64,000 nt of DNA from Pseudomonadota bacterium. GTDB lineage: Bacteria > Pseudomonadota > Alphaproteobacteria > Rhodobacterales > Rhodobacteraceae. Shown piece after piece: positions 8,217 through 20,700 of the stretch. Position 1 is the stretch's first letter; every line of letters starts with the position of its first letter. The DNA is taken from assembly GCA_021779835.1 (NCBI GenBank), contig JAJXZX010000014.1:1-64000 (forward strand), in the 5' to 3' direction. The position numbers were made by a program, and so were the translations under genes. Below the pieces are notes generated by a model that ran no database searches, was not told where the DNA came from, and saw only the letters and a program-made list of their open reading frames with translations.

Positions 8217-8783
8217 TCAGCCCTTTGGTGACGGCGCGGCATCGCGCGCGTTGCGGCAGAGCGCGTCCATACCGATCGGCGCGTTCAACACGGAGGGCGC
8301 CGCGGCGCAACTAATCCAGCCCTTCCGCTTACCCAAAAGCGCATCAACGCGCGCGAAAAACAGATCGTAGGGGCCGCGCACCTGAATCGGCCCACCGGAA
8401 TAACTGGTCGGCGTAATGCTAACATCGGGGAAATTCAGGCTGTCATACTGACTGTCGTCGCGGATATTGACGGTCAGGATACTGCCTTTCCCCGCCGCCG
8501 TCGCGGTGACCTGAAAGTCATAGTCGCCGGTAACCGGGGCCATTCCGCTCATCCCAGTGAAATAGCGATGCGCCTCAAATCCGTTGCTGCGGTCGGTGAA
8601 ATCGGCGTTGTGCGGGGCCGCGGCGAGCGTGATGACCTCTTTCGCCGCCTGCAGCGCCTGTGCGGGCGTCACATCGGCATAGCTGTGCGTCGTGACAGAC
8701 TGCGCGTAATCCTTGGTCCAAAGCGGGATCGAGGCACCGCAAGAGGCAACTGTGGTGGCAAGAAGAACCCAAGTGTAGCGCAT
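8217..8783 (-). CDS. Putative lipoprotein of unknown function
   Basis: A 188-residue protein starting MRYTWVLLATTVASCGAS, a short signal sequence ending in the lipobox V-A-S-C, so Cys15 should be lipidated and the protein anchored in the envelope. The rest is a soluble mixed alpha/beta domain; AQALQAAKEVITLAA and ADFTDRSNGFEAHRYF are the most structured parts. I recognise no domain. It sits directly upstream of opgG on the same strand, with only about 100 bases between its stop and the opgG start, so the two may be co-transcribed and the protein may act in the periplasm. The start has a GGAGAG site. Confidence 0.7.
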   Translation of the reverse strand: MRYTWVLLATTVASCGASIPLWTKDYAQSVTTHSYADVTPAQALQAAKEVITLAAAPHNADFTDRSNGFEAHRYFTGMSGMAPVTGDYDFQVTATAAGKGSILTVNIRDDSQYDSLNFPDVSITPTSYSGGPIQVRGPYDLFFARVDALLGKRKGWISCAAAPSVLNAPIGMDALCRNARDAAPSPKG

Positions 8784-8997
8784 GTCACTCTCCGCCGATG
8801 GTTTGCGTTTAAACGTAATTGTGGGCCGTTTCCGTCGCGGATCAAGCGTGACGCGCTACGGAATATCTGGGGCGAGGTGTAGCGGCTGGATCGGTCGCCG
8901 TCGACGGCGATCAACGGGAGTGACCGCACCGGAAGGCTTGCCATGGGCCGCGAAGTGAGAAAGCTTGACGCAACCCGGCAACCCGATGGAGACCGCC

Positions 8998-9639
8998 ATG
9001 AACCTTGATGACGCCGCGATGAGCGTGTTGTGCTTTGGCGATTCCAATACCTATGGCACCGCGCCGTTGCGCTGGCTTGGCGATGCGCAGCGCTACCCGC
9101 GCTCGGTTCGCTGGACAGGGCATCTGCAACGCGCGTTGGGGGCGGGTGTCGAGGTGATCGAGGAGGGCCATCCGGGGCGCACCTCGGTGCATGACGACGT
9201 GGTCGAAGGCGAACATCGCAACGGCAAGCGGATGCTGCCGGCTATACTGGAAAGCCATGCACCGGTCGATCTGGCCGTGGTGATGCTGGGCACCAATGAT
9301 TTCAAAACGCGCTATGCGGTGACGCCGATGGATGTGGCAATGTCGGTGGAAAAGCTCGCGTCGATGATTTTGGACGCCGGGGTCGCCAAGCTGTTGCTGA
9401 TCGCGCCGCCGCCGGTGGTCGAGGTCGGCTGTCTGGCCGGCATGTATTTCGGCGCGGCAGAGAAGTCGCAGCGCTTCGCGGCAGCGTTGGCGCAGGCCGC
9501 AGAACGGCGCGGCGTGGGGTTTCTGGATGCCGGACGGCTGATTGAGTCGTCGCCGCTGGATGGGGTGCATTTTGAAGCTGCCGCGCATACCAAACTGGGC
9601 ACCGCGATTGCCGCGGTGGTGTCGGACATGTTGGGGTGA
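8998..9639 (+). CDS. SGNH/GDSL-family hydrolase (arylesterase-like)
   Basis: The 213-residue product has the SGNH blocks in order: CFGDSNTYG (nucleophile Ser) near the N-terminus, a conserved Gly at EEGHPGRT, MLGTNDF (Asn) in the middle, and LDGVHFEAAAH with the catalytic Asp and His near the end. These enzymes hydrolyse esters or thioesters. No signal peptide is present, so it is probably cytoplasmic, as for the arylesterase subgroup. The ATG at 8998 is chosen because GGAG lies seven bases upstream; in-frame upstream starts lack a site. It is a single-gene unit between a divergent lipoprotein gene and the importer operon. Confidence 0.8.
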   Translation: MNLDDAAMSVLCFGDSNTYGTAPLRWLGDAQRYPRSVRWTGHLQRALGAGVEVIEEGHPGRTSVHDDVVEGEHRNGKRMLPAILESHAPVDLAVVMLGTNDFKTRYAVTPMDVAMSVEKLASMILDAGVAKLLLIAPPPVVEVGCLAGMYFGAAEKSQRFAAALAQAAERRGVGFLDAGRLIESSPLDGVHFEAAAHTKLGTAIAAVVSDMLG

Positions 9640-9803
9640 GGGTCTTGATAGACCGATTGCCGTTATAGCCGCCGCTTATGGCGCGGGCGTGATCTCTAAC
9701 TTGACCTGATGCGGGCTTTCCTCAACATGTTGGGATGAGGGGGCGTTCGGCTCGTCGCATAGGCAAAGGGGGCCTTGGCGTTGAGTGATTGCGCTATTGA
9801 AAA

Positions 9804-9824
9804 GCATACATATGATATGTATGC
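9804..9824. promoter_or_regulatory. Perfect 21-bp palindrome, probable operator of the importer operon
   Basis: GCATACATAT, one central base, then ATATGTATGC: a fully symmetric site 45 bases upstream of the binding-protein start. AT-rich palindromes with this shape are typical of dimeric GntR-type repressors, but no regulator gene lies beside it. It stands out sharply from the GC-rich surroundings. Confidence 0.6.
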
Positions 9825-9869
9825 ATCCTAATATGAATGGCCGGGAATCGGCGATAGGGGAGGATCGAC

Positions 9870-11036
9870 ATGAAATTCACGCATAGACTTGCCGTCGCTG
9901 CCGTGGTTGCGGCAATCGCGCAAAGTGCCGGCGCCGACACGGTCAAGATCGGCATTCTGGCGCCGTTCTCGGGTCCGTTCGCCATGTATGGCACCCAATT
10001 CAAGCAGGCGATCGAGGTCTATCAGGCGCAGAATGGCACCTCGGTTGGCGGCCATGATATCGAGTTGATCTACAAGGACACCGGCGGGCCGAACCCCGAT
10101 GTGGCCAAGCAACTGGCGCAAGAGCTGTTGATCAAGGACGGCGTCAAATACCTTGGCGGCATCGTGTTCACGCCGAACGCGATGGCGGTCGCGCCGTTGA
10201 TAAACCAATCCAAAACGCCGACGGTTCTGTTCAACGCAGCCACCTCTGTCATCAACGCAAAATCGCCGTTTTTCGTGCGCACCAGCATGACGCTGCCGCA
10301 GGTTTCGGCGCCGATGGCGGATTGGGCCTTTGCTCATGGCATCAAGACGGTAGCGACGGCTGTCACCGACTATGGCCCCGGCATTGACGCTGAAACGGCG
10401 TTTACCAAGGAGTTCACCGCCAAGGGCGGCAAGGTTGTCGATGCGATCCGGATGCCGATCCAGACCACCGACTTTGGCCCCTTCATGCAACGCATCAAGA
10501 CCGAAGCGCCGAACGCGCTGTTCGCGTTCATCCCCGCAGGCGCGCCGGCGTTTGCCTTTACCAAAGCCTATAGCGACAACGGCCTGAAAGCTGCGGGTAT
10601 TCAGGCTCTTGGCACCGGCGATATCAATGACGAGACGACGTTGGAGGGGCTGGGCGATGCCTCGATCGGGATCATCACCTCGCACCATTACTCGATGGCG
10701 CATGACTCGGCTGAGAACAAAGCCTTCATCGCAGAGCTGCAAAAGCTGCATCCCGGCGCGGTGTCGAACTTTGCCTCGATCGGGGCCTATGACGGCATCA
10801 AGGTGCTGTACAAGATGATCGAGACTACGGGTGCCTCGGGTGGCGAGCCTGCGGTGAAATCGGTGCTTGGCATGTCTTGGGTCAGCCCGCGCGGCCCGGT
10901 GACGATTGATCCGACCAACCGGACGGTGACGCAGAACGTCTATATCCGCGCGATCACCAAGGGCGCCGACGGCAAGCTGGAGAACAAGGAAATCGACACG
11001 TTCCCGAACGTGCCGGATCTTGGCTGGGCAAACTGA
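9870..11036 (+). CDS. ABC transporter substrate-binding protein, branched-chain amino-acid (HAAT) type
   Basis: A 388-residue periplasmic binding protein with a signal peptide of about 23 residues (cleavage after AGA). The mature part starts DTVKIGILAPFSGPFAMYG, the hallmark of Leu/Ile/Val-type receptors (Peripla_BP_6), and continues as two Rossmann-like lobes. Family members bind branched-chain amino acids, amides, urea or aromatic acids. It is the first gene of a five-gene run including two permeases, two ATPases and a methyltransferase, with a strong GGGGAGG ribosome site and the palindrome at 9804 in its leader. The downstream enzyme suggests that the ligand is a methylated organic compound, but that is inference. 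Confidence 0.85.
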   Translation: MKFTHRLAVAAVVAAIAQSAGADTVKIGILAPFSGPFAMYGTQFKQAIEVYQAQNGTSVGGHDIELIYKDTGGPNPDVAKQLAQELLIKDGVKYLGGIVFTPNAMAVAPLINQSKTPTVLFNAATSVINAKSPFFVRTSMTLPQVSAPMADWAFAHGIKTVATAVTDYGPGIDAETAFTKEFTAKGGKVVDAIRMPIQTTDFGPFMQRIKTEAPNALFAFIPAGAPAFAFTKAYSDNGLKAAGIQALGTGDINDETTLEGLGDASIGIITSHHYSMAHDSAENKAFIAELQKLHPGAVSNFASIGAYDGIKVLYKMIETTGASGGEPAVKSVLGMSWVSPRGPVTIDPTNRTVTQNVYIRAITKGADGKLENKEIDTFPNVPDLGWAN

Positions 11037-11100
11037 CACTCGGTTCTGGCCCGGTGCCCGTTGAGGGGCCGGGCCGTTTCTTTGCCCGGTCGGAGACGCC

Positions 11101-11961
11101 ATGACAACGATCCTATCCATTCTGATCGACGGGATCGCCTATGGCATGATCCTTTTCATGATCTCGGTCGGTCTGTCGGTGACGATGGGGCTGATGCGGG
11201 TGGTGAACCTTGCGCATGGCGGCTTTGCGCTGCTGGGCGGCGCGTTTACCCATGTCGCCATGGCCTCGCTGGGGATGCCGTTTCTGCTGGCGGCGCCGGT
11301 GGCGGTGCTGGTGGTGATGGTGCTGTCGGTGCCGATGGAGCGGGTGCTCTATCGCCCGATCTACAAGATGGGCGAGCTGCCGCAGGTGCTGGCCACCATT
11401 GGCATCACCTTCCTGATGATCGCGAGCGTGAACCGCTGGCTGGGCTCCTCGCCGTTGTCGATCCCGTTGCCAGCGGCGATGTCGGGCGCGATGAACATCG
11501 GGTTCCGCACGCTGCCAACCCAGCGGATCTATGTGATCGCGGCGGGGCTGATCGTGATCGTCGGACTTTATGCGCTGATCGAGCGCACGCGGTTTGGCAT
11601 CACCCTGCGTGCCTCGGTCGATCATCCGGGCACGGCGGCGTGTCTTGGCATCGACACCAGCCGAGTGTTCCTGTTGACCTTCGCGCTTGGCGCGGGGCTT
11701 GCGGCGCTTGGCGGTATTCTGGGGGCCGAGCTATTGCCGATCACCGCCTATTACCCGTTGCACTACATGGTGCTGTTCCTGACCGTGGTGGCGGTGGGCG
11801 GCATGGGGTCGATCATGGGGTCGTTCGTGGCGGCGCTGGGGCTTGGCATTCTCGATACTGCGACGCGCTATCTGGTGCCGGATTTCGGCACGGTTTTCTT
11901 CTATGTCGCGATGATCCTTGTTCTGGGCTTCCGCCCGCACGGTCTGTTGGGGAAGGCATGA
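11101..11961 (+). CDS. HAAT ABC transporter permease, LivH type
   Basis: A 286-residue inner-membrane permease with about eight hydrophobic segments and the LivH-type sequence MGLMRVVNLAHGGFALLGGAF near residue 30. Conserved GIDTSRVFLLTFALGAGLAALGG and a C-terminal GFRPHGLLGKA are typical. It pairs with the LivM-type permease, whose start overlaps its stop in an ATGA junction, so equal translation is expected. A GGAG site lies eight bases upstream of its ATG. The substrate follows from the binding protein, not from this sequence. Confidence 0.9.
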   Translation: MTTILSILIDGIAYGMILFMISVGLSVTMGLMRVVNLAHGGFALLGGAFTHVAMASLGMPFLLAAPVAVLVVMVLSVPMERVLYRPIYKMGELPQVLATIGITFLMIASVNRWLGSSPLSIPLPAAMSGAMNIGFRTLPTQRIYVIAAGLIVIVGLYALIERTRFGITLRASVDHPGTAACLGIDTSRVFLLTFALGAGLAALGGILGAELLPITAYYPLHYMVLFLTVVAVGGMGSIMGSFVAALGLGILDTATRYLVPDFGTVFFYVAMILVLGFRPHGLLGKA

Positions 11962-12914
11962 AGATGATGCGCGCGCTTTTCACGCTTGGGCCTTACGCGG
12001 GGCTGATTGCCGCCGCCATCGCGGCCTATTACCTGTTCCCAAGCAACCTTGGCTTTGTCACCACCGTTGTCGTCGCGATGATTTTCGTGCTGTCGCTGGA
12101 CCTGGTGATGGGCGTGGCCGGGATTTCGACGCTGGGCCATGCCGCGCTTTACGGCACCGGCGCCTATGCGGCGGCGATCTTCGCCACCCTGGTCAGCGCG
12201 GACCCGCTGCTGGGGCTGGCGGTTGGCGCGGGGGCGGGGGCGGCGATTGCCTTTGTGTCGGGCCTGTTCCTGATGCGGGCGCAGGGGCTGACGCTGTTGA
12301 TGTTGTCGATCGCGGTGACAGAGGTGCTGTCGTCGCTGGCCAACAAATACAGCGGCTTGACCGGCGGCGCGGATGGGCTGAGCTTTACCCCCGGCGCGCT
12401 GTTCGGGCGCTTTGAGTTCGATTTCTACGGCCAGCTTGGCTACATTTACGCGGTCTGCGTGTTCCTCGTGGTCTTCGGTATGCTGCGCATCGTGGTCGCC
12501 TCACCCTTCGGGCTGACCGCACGCGGGATCAAGGAAAGCCCGGCGCGGATGCGCGCGATCGGCACACCGGTCTATTGGCGGCTGGTGTCGGTCTATACCT
12601 TCGCGGGCGCCATTGCGGGGCTGGCAGGGGCGCTTGGCGCGCAATCGACGGCGTTGGTCAGCCTGAACGTCTACGACTTTCAACGCTCCGCCGAAGCGGT
12701 GATCATGCTGATTATCGGCGGCACCGGCAGGCTTTGGGGCGCAGTCATTGGCACCATCGTGTTCATGACGGTGCATCAGGTCGCGGCCTCGGCCGATCCG
12801 TTTAACTGGCTGTTCGTGATTGGCGCGCTGGTGCTTGCGGTGGTTTATATCGTGCCGGCCGGACTGTTGGGCCTACCAGAGATGGTCAAAAAACTGACGG
12901 GAGGCGCGCGATGA
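11958..12914 (+). CDS. HAAT ABC transporter permease, LivM type
   Basis: The second permease, 318 residues, begins MKMMRALFTLGP at the ATG overlapping the LivH stop. The family motif MGVAGISTLGHAALYGTGAYAAA lies near residues 50-75, and QRSAEAVIMLIIGGTGRLWG near the C-terminal third. The open frame extends far upstream (to 11061), but that part is the out-of-frame shadow of livH, so the ATGA start is preferred. Its stop overlaps the start of the LivG-type ATPase gene. Together with LivH it forms the membrane channel. Confidence 0.9.
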   Translation: MKMMRALFTLGPYAGLIAAAIAAYYLFPSNLGFVTTVVVAMIFVLSLDLVMGVAGISTLGHAALYGTGAYAAAIFATLVSADPLLGLAVGAGAGAAIAFVSGLFLMRAQGLTLLMLSIAVTEVLSSLANKYSGLTGGADGLSFTPGALFGRFEFDFYGQLGYIYAVCVFLVVFGMLRIVVASPFGLTARGIKESPARMRAIGTPVYWRLVSVYTFAGAIAGLAGALGAQSTALVSLNVYDFQRSAEAVIMLIIGGTGRLWGAVIGTIVFMTVHQVAASADPFNWLFVIGALVLAVVYIVPAGLLGLPEMVKKLTGGAR

Positions 12915-13649
12915 AGGGCCTTCAGGTGCGCAACCTCAACAAGTCGTTCGGCGGGCTGGTGGTGGCGCGCGACATCACGCTGGATCTTGCACCCGGTGAC
13001 CGCAAGGCGCTGATCGGGCCGAACGGGGCCGGGAAATCGACCTTCACCAACCTCATCACCGGCATCCTCGCGCCGACCAGCGGGGAAATCCGCCTTGACG
13101 GCCGCGACATCGGGCGGCTGAGCGAGGCGCAAAGGGTGAAGGCGGGGATTGCCAAAACCTTTCAGATCACCACCCTGTTTCGCAGCCTGACGGTGCGCGA
13201 AAACCTGCGCCTGCCGTTGTTGGAGCGGCGCGGGCTGACCGCGCGCATGATCGGGCGCGCCGATGCCGACCCCGCGTTGGAGGCCGAGATCGAGGCGCTG
13301 TTGGCGCAATTCAAGCTGAGCGCATTCGGTGACGCCAAGGTAGACCGGTTGGCCTATGGCCAGCAACGTCTGGTGGAAATGGCGATGACGCTGGCCCTGC
13401 GGCCGCGCATCCTGATCCTGGACGAGCCCGCCGCCGGTGTGCCGTCCAGCGAAAGCCCACTGATTTCCGACGCCATCGCAGCGCTGCCCAAGGATCTGTC
13501 GGTGCTGATTATCGAGCATGACATGAACCTTGTCTTCAAGGTGGCCGCCAAGATCATCGTTCTGGTCGCCGGGGCGATTCTGACCGAGGGCAGCCCGCAA
13601 GAGATCTCTGCCGATGCCCGTGTGCGCGATTTGTATCTGGGGGCGCATC

Positions 13650-13657
<8 letters not shown>
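12911..13657 (+). CDS. HAAT ABC transporter ATP-binding protein, LivG type
   Basis: A 248-residue ABC ATPase with Walker A GPNGAGKST, the Q-loop at KTFQITT, a signature region reading LAYGQQRLVEMAM in place of the usual LSGGQ-like form (normal for LivG), Walker B ILILDEPAAGV, and the H-loop IIEHDM. The C-terminal segment YLGAHHD is the short LivG tail. Both ends overlap neighbouring genes (4 bases with LivM, 8 bases with LivF), so the operon is tightly coupled. It energises the LivHM-type channel on the cytoplasmic side. Confidence 0.9.
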
Positions 13658-15796
<2,139 letters not shown>

Positions 15797-15874
15797 GCCC
15801 GCGCGCGATGAATTGAGTTGCCAGTTTCGCCGCGCTGTGCTCCTGCTCCGCGCGGCGACAGGCTGGTCGCCGCC

Positions 15875-16651
15875 ATGATCGGAGACGGCATCTTGTGCAA
15901 CGCCTGTTTTTCCCGCCGCGCGCTGTTGCAAGGGGCGGCGCTGCTGCCCTTCGCGGCTCCGGCATTGGCGGCCAAGCCTGACACCAAGGGGCTGATCGAG
16001 CCGCATATGCGTATCACGGGCGCAGGCGCGGATGGCCCGCGCGTGGCGCTGACCTTTGATGCCTGCGACGGGCACACGGATCGCCGCGTCCTCGACATGC
16101 TGCTTGCCGAGAATATCCCAGCGACGATCTTCGCCTCGGGCAAATGGCTGCGCGGGAACGCCGCCGTGTTCAAGGAACTGCTTGCCCACCCCGAGCTTTT
16201 CGAGATCGGCGATCATGGCGCGCATCACTTCGCGCCTATTGACCGGCCCGAGACGATCTGGGGTGTCCGCGCCGCCGGGTCGGGGCAGGGGGTCACGACC
16301 GAGGTATCGGAAGGCGCGCGTTTGCTAGAGGCTGCGGGCGCGCCGCGCCCCGGGTGGTTTCGCGGCGCGACGGCGCTTTATACGGATAAGGCGATGCAGA
16401 TCATCACGGACCTTGGCTATCGCATCGCAGGGTTTTCGATCAACGCAGATCAGGGCGCATCGCTCAGAGCCGAGGGCACCGCGCGGCGTTATCACGGCGC
16501 AAGCGACGGCGATGTGCTGATCTCGCACATCAACCAGCCGAACCGGGCAGCGGGGGCAGGGGTCGTTCGTGGCGTGCTGGCCCTGAAGGCGCGCGGCGTG
16601 CGTTTCGTGAAACTTTCCGATCCGACCTTGACGATTGCGCCAATCGGGTGA
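15875..16651 (+). CDS. Polysaccharide deacetylase family protein with Tat-type leader
   Basis: A NodB-fold hydrolase of 258 residues. The leader CFSRRALLQGAALLPFAAPALA has a twin-Arg and hydrophobic core, so export by the Tat system is likely. Deacetylase motifs follow: VALTFDACDGHTD for the metal Asp pair, EIGDHGAHHF for the metal His motif, RPGWFRGA, and DVLISHIN near the C-terminus. Typical substrates are acetylated glycans in the cell wall or exopolysaccharide. The start could be the ATG at 15875 or a TTG at 15893 that has GGAGA upstream; both keep the Tat motif. It follows the methyltransferase gene by about 80 bases and may be a separate unit. Confidence 0.75.
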   Translation: MIGDGILCNACFSRRALLQGAALLPFAAPALAAKPDTKGLIEPHMRITGAGADGPRVALTFDACDGHTDRRVLDMLLAENIPATIFASGKWLRGNAAVFKELLAHPELFEIGDHGAHHFAPIDRPETIWGVRAAGSGQGVTTEVSEGARLLEAAGAPRPGWFRGATALYTDKAMQIITDLGYRIAGFSINADQGASLRAEGTARRYHGASDGDVLISHINQPNRAAGAGVVRGVLALKARGVRFVKLSDPTLTIAPIG

Positions 16652-16659
16652 GACTTCAC

Positions 16660-16698
16660 CACACCCTTTAATGTTTTTTCCGTGAAGGGTTGTGTTTT
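16660..16698 (+). terminator. Possible rho-independent terminator after the deacetylase gene
   Basis: CACACCCTT (16660-16668) faces AAGGGTTGTG (16685-16694) across a loop of 16 bases, followed by TTTTCT. The arms pair except for one bulge. The large loop makes it weak. It separates the deacetylase gene from the efflux operon. Confidence 0.35.
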
Positions 16699-16711
16699 CT
16701 CACGACTACAC

Positions 16712-16731
16712 ATATTCATACTTGCGAATAT
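16712..16731. promoter_or_regulatory. ATATTC-N8-GAATAT dyad upstream of the RND efflux operon
   Basis: ATATTC at 16712-16717 and GAATAT at 16726-16731 are exact inverted repeats with an 8-base spacer, 31 bases before the adaptor gene start. Dyads of this shape are bound by ArsR-type winged-helix repressors. No regulator gene is adjacent, so the partner is unknown. Confidence 0.5.
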
Positions 16732-16761
16732 ATATGAACCCCCTTTCCAGAGGTCCAGTAA

Positions 16762-17736
16762 ATGCGCCCACTCCTAGCCGCCCTTTGTCTGTCCGTGGCG
16801 CCTTTCGCGGCGTTCGCGCAAAATGCCACGCCGCTCGCTCCGGTGACTATCACCGAATGGAAGGCCGTCTATGGCCAGATCGAGACCAAGGACCGCATCC
16901 CGGCCCGCGCGCGCATTGGTGGCACCCTGACCGAGCTGACCGTGACCGAGGGCGATATGGTGACGGCGGGCCAGAAGATCGGGGTTGTTCTGGATCAGAA
17001 AATAGCGTTTCAATTGAGTGCCTTGGACGCGCAACTTAAAGCGTATCAGGCGCAGTTGGACAACGCGCAGACAGAGTTGACGCGCGGGCAGCAATTGCTG
17101 TCGCGCGGGGTCAGCACCAACCAGCAACTCGACGCGCTGCGCACGCAGGTTGACGTGCTGACCAGCCAGATTGCGTCGGGCGTAGCCAACCGCCGCGTCA
17201 TCGAAGAGCAGGCAAATGAGGGCGACGTTCTGGCGCCCATCGCGGGCGAGGTGCTGGAAGTGCCGGTGACCAAAGGCGCTGTGATCCTGCCGGGCGAGGC
17301 GGTGGCAACCTTGGGCGGCGGCGGCTTCTTCCTGCGTCTCGCGATTCCGGAACGCTTTGCGACGTCGCTGAAAGAAGGTGCGCCGATTGATGTTGAAACC
17401 ACCGGCGGCAGCACCGAGGGGCATCTGGCCAAGATCTATCCGCTGATCCAGAACGGCCGCGTGACCGCCGACGTCGAAGTCAGCAACCTGCCGGACCACT
17501 TCGTTGACGCCCGCGTGCTGGTGCGTCTGCCGGTGGGGCAGCATCAGGCGCTGATGGTGCCGGTCAGCGCGCTTGAGACCCGCTCTGGCGTTGATTTCGT
17601 CGGCGTAACGCAGGACGCCAAGACCGCGCTGCGCGCCGTGGTTACGGGCGACCAGCAAAAGGTGAACGGCACCGAGATGGTGGAAATTCTCAGCGGCCTT
17701 GCCGCCGGTGACATGGTGGTGGCAGCCCATGACTAA
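16762..17736 (+). CDS. RND efflux periplasmic adaptor subunit
   Basis: A 324-residue membrane fusion protein with a signal peptide of about 19 residues (cleavage after AFA). A split lipoyl domain (IPARARIGGTLTELTVTEGDMV and EGDVLAPIAGEVLEVPVTKG) flanks a helical hairpin rich in Gln/Leu (about residues 85-145), followed by beta-barrel and membrane-proximal domains. It links the inner-membrane pump to an outer-membrane channel. The next gene starts inside its last codons (8-base overlap), so the pump pair is translationally coupled. It has no lipobox. No outer-membrane factor gene is present, so a shared TolC-type channel is likely. Confidence 0.85.
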   Translation: MRPLLAALCLSVAPFAAFAQNATPLAPVTITEWKAVYGQIETKDRIPARARIGGTLTELTVTEGDMVTAGQKIGVVLDQKIAFQLSALDAQLKAYQAQLDNAQTELTRGQQLLSRGVSTNQQLDALRTQVDVLTSQIASGVANRRVIEEQANEGDVLAPIAGEVLEVPVTKGAVILPGEAVATLGGGGFFLRLAIPERFATSLKEGAPIDVETTGGSTEGHLAKIYPLIQNGRVTADVEVSNLPDHFVDARVLVRLPVGQHQALMVPVSALETRSGVDFVGVTQDAKTALRAVVTGDQQKVNGTEMVEILSGLAAGDMVVAAHD

Positions 17737-20700
17737 TTTGCCTGAAAAAGCGCTTGGCATTGCCGGGCGGCTGACCCGCACCTTTATCATCTCGCCACTG
17801 ACACCGTTGTTCATCATCGCGGCCATCGCGGTGGGCCTTGTCGCGCTGAACTCGCTGCCGCGTGAAGAAGAGCCGCAGATTTCGGTGCCGCTGGTCGACA
17901 TCCACATCTCTGCCCCCGGTCTGAAGGCCGAGGATGCGGTGAAACTGGTGACCGAGCCGATGGAGACTATCGTCAAGGGCATCGACGGGGTCGAACACGT
18001 CTATTCGCAGACGCAAGATGATGGCGCGCTGGTTACGGTGCGCTTCAAGGTCGGCACGTCGTCCGACGCGGCGATTTTGCGCGTGCATGACAAGGTCAAT
18101 GCCAATCTTGACCAGATCCCCTTGGGCATCCCGCAACCGCTGATCGTCGGGCGCGGCATCAATGACGTGGCAATTGTCACGCTGACGCTGTCGGGCAAGC
18201 CGGGCTCGACCGTCACGGCCAACGACCTGACGCGGGTGACGCGCGCACTGCGCACCGAGGTCAGCAAGATCGACAACGTGGGGCTGACCTACATCGTCGG
18301 CGACGCGCCCGAGGCGATCCGCATCGCGCCAGATCCGGAAAAGCTCGCGCTTTATGGGGTGACGCTGCAAGAACTGGCCGGGAAGGTGCAGGGCGCCAAC
18401 GAAGTGCTGAACGCGGGCAAAGTGCGCGATCAGGGGCAGATGATCGACCTTGAGGCCGGCCAAACTCTGACTGCGCCTGCCGAAGTCGCCAACCTGCTGT
18501 TGACAACCCGCGACGGTCGCCCGGTTTATGTCGGCGACGTGTCCAAGGTGGAATTTGTGCCCAACACCTCGGATCAACTGGTGTCCAACATCGTCCGCGG
18601 CGCGGATGGCAAGATCGACCGCACCCCCGCCGTGACGCTTGCGATTGCAAAAAGGGCAGGGTCCAACGCGGTTCTGGTGGCGCAACAAATCCTCGACAAG
18701 GTTGACACCCTCAAGGGCAGCCTTATCCCGTCCAACATGACGGTGGAGACGACGCGCGACTATGGCGTCAGTGCCAACGCCAAGGCGAACGAACTGCTGT
18801 TCCACCTCGCGCTCGCCACCGTCTCGATCATCGGCCTGGTGTTGCTGGCGGTGGGCTGGCGCGAGTCGATCGTGGTGGCGATTGTGATCCCGGTGACCAT
18901 CCTGCTCACGCTGTTTGCCGCGTGGATCATGGGGTATACGCTGAACCGGGTGTCGCTGTTCGCGCTGATCTTCTCGATCGGGATTCTGGTCGATGACGCC
19001 ATCGTGGTGATCGAAAACATTGCGCGGCACTGGGCCATGAAGGGCGAGGGCAGCCGGGTTGACCGCGCCATCGACGCCGTGGCCGAGGTCGGCAACCCAA
19101 CTATCGTCGCGACGCTGACAGTGGTCGCGGCCCTGCTGCCGATGCTGTTCGTCTCTGGCATGATGGGGCCTTATATGAGCCCGATCCCGGCCAACGCCTC
19201 TGCCGCGATGATCTTTTCGTTCTTTGTCGCGGTCATCATCACGCCTTGGCTGATGGTGAAAGTGGCGGGCAAGGCCGAAATGAAAGGCCATAGCGACGAA
19301 GACATCTATGGCGGCCATCATGGCGGCAAGCTGGGCCAGATTTATGCCTTTGTCGCGCGCCCCATCCTGAAGACCAAGCGGCGCAGTCTGACGTTCCTTT
19401 TGGTGACGGCGGCGCTGTCGTTTGGCTCGCTGGCCTTGCTTTACACCAAGGATGTCACGGTGAAGCTGCTGCCGTTCGACAATAAGGCAGAGCTGTCGGT
19501 GATGATCGACATGCCGGCGGGCACCTCGGTTGAGGCGACGGATGCGGTGGCGCAACAGGTCGTGGCGCAGGTGATGGACCTGCCTGAGGTGATCTCGGCG
19601 CAAACCCATGCCGGGACTGCGGCGCCGTTCAACTTCAACGGGCTGGTGCGGCACTACTACCTGCGCGCCAATCCCAATCAGGGCGACGTGCAGATCAACC
19701 TGACGTCGAAAGACGAACGCTCGCGCACCAGCCATGACATCGCGCTGCAAATCCGTGACCGCATTGCCAAAATCAAGCTGCCCGAGGGGGCGAGCCTGAA
19801 AACGGTGGAACCACCGCCGGGTCCGCCGGTGATCTCGACCCTTCTGGCCGAGGTTTATGGCCCCGACGCGCAAACCCGCCGCGCGGCGGCACGCAAGATC
19901 GAGCAAGCGTTCAAAAGCGTGCCGTTCATCGTGGACGTTGACAACAGCTTTGGCACGCAAGCGCGGCGTCTGCGCGCCACCATCAACAGCGACAAGCTGG
20001 AGTTCTTTGGCGTGCAGGAATCGGATGTGTTGAACACGATCCAGATCCTGAACGGCGGCACCACGGTCGGCTATTCGCACCGCGGGGCAGGGCGCGACCC
20101 TATCCCGATCGAAGTGGCGCGCGGCAAGGCGAACCGGGTGATGAACGAGGCGTTCCTGACGACACCGATTCCGGCCAACGTTCTGCCGGGGGCCAAAGGC
20201 GTGGTAGAGCTGGGCGACGTGATCTCTGTCAAACCGGAACTCGCCAGCTATCCGATCTACCGCCACAACGGTCGCTTTGCCGAGATGGTGACCGGAGAGC
20301 TTGCCGGGGCCTATGAGGCGCCGCTTTACGGCATGCTGGCGGTCGATTCTGCGCTGAACAAGATGAGCTGGGCGCCGGGCGAAAAGCCGGTGGTCGCGCT
20401 GCACGGTCAGCCGGACAACGAAAGCCACGTCACGCTGCTTTGGGATGGGGAATGGGAGGTGACATGGGTCACGTTCCGCGACATGGGGGCGGCCTTTGGG
20501 GTGGCTCTGTTGGGGATCTACATCCTCGTGGTGGCGCAGTTCGGGTCATTCCGCCTGCCGCTGGTGATCCTGACGCCAATCCCGCTGACCTTCCTTGGCA
20601 TCATGATCGGCCACCTGATTTTCCACGCGCCATTCTCGGCCACCTCGATGATCGGCTTCATCGCTTTGGCGGGGATTATCGTGCGGAACTCCATCCTGTT

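Noticed and set aside
8895-8910. A 16-bp perfect palindrome TCGCCGTCGACGGCGA upstream of the SGNH hydrolase gene
   Set aside because: GC-only palindromes of this size are not rare in DNA of this composition, and no promoter boxes or second copy are seen near it, so I did not call it an operator.
11061-11957. Upstream extension of the LivM-type permease frame
   Set aside because: This part lies out of frame over livH, is not hydrophobic in the right pattern, and a proper ATG overlaps the livH stop.
17690-20428. A 912-codon open frame on the minus strand across the RND pump gene
   Set aside because: It mirrors the pump codon pattern, is Arg/His/Gln-rich and has no domain. In GC-rich DNA, frames opposite a real gene stay open by chance.
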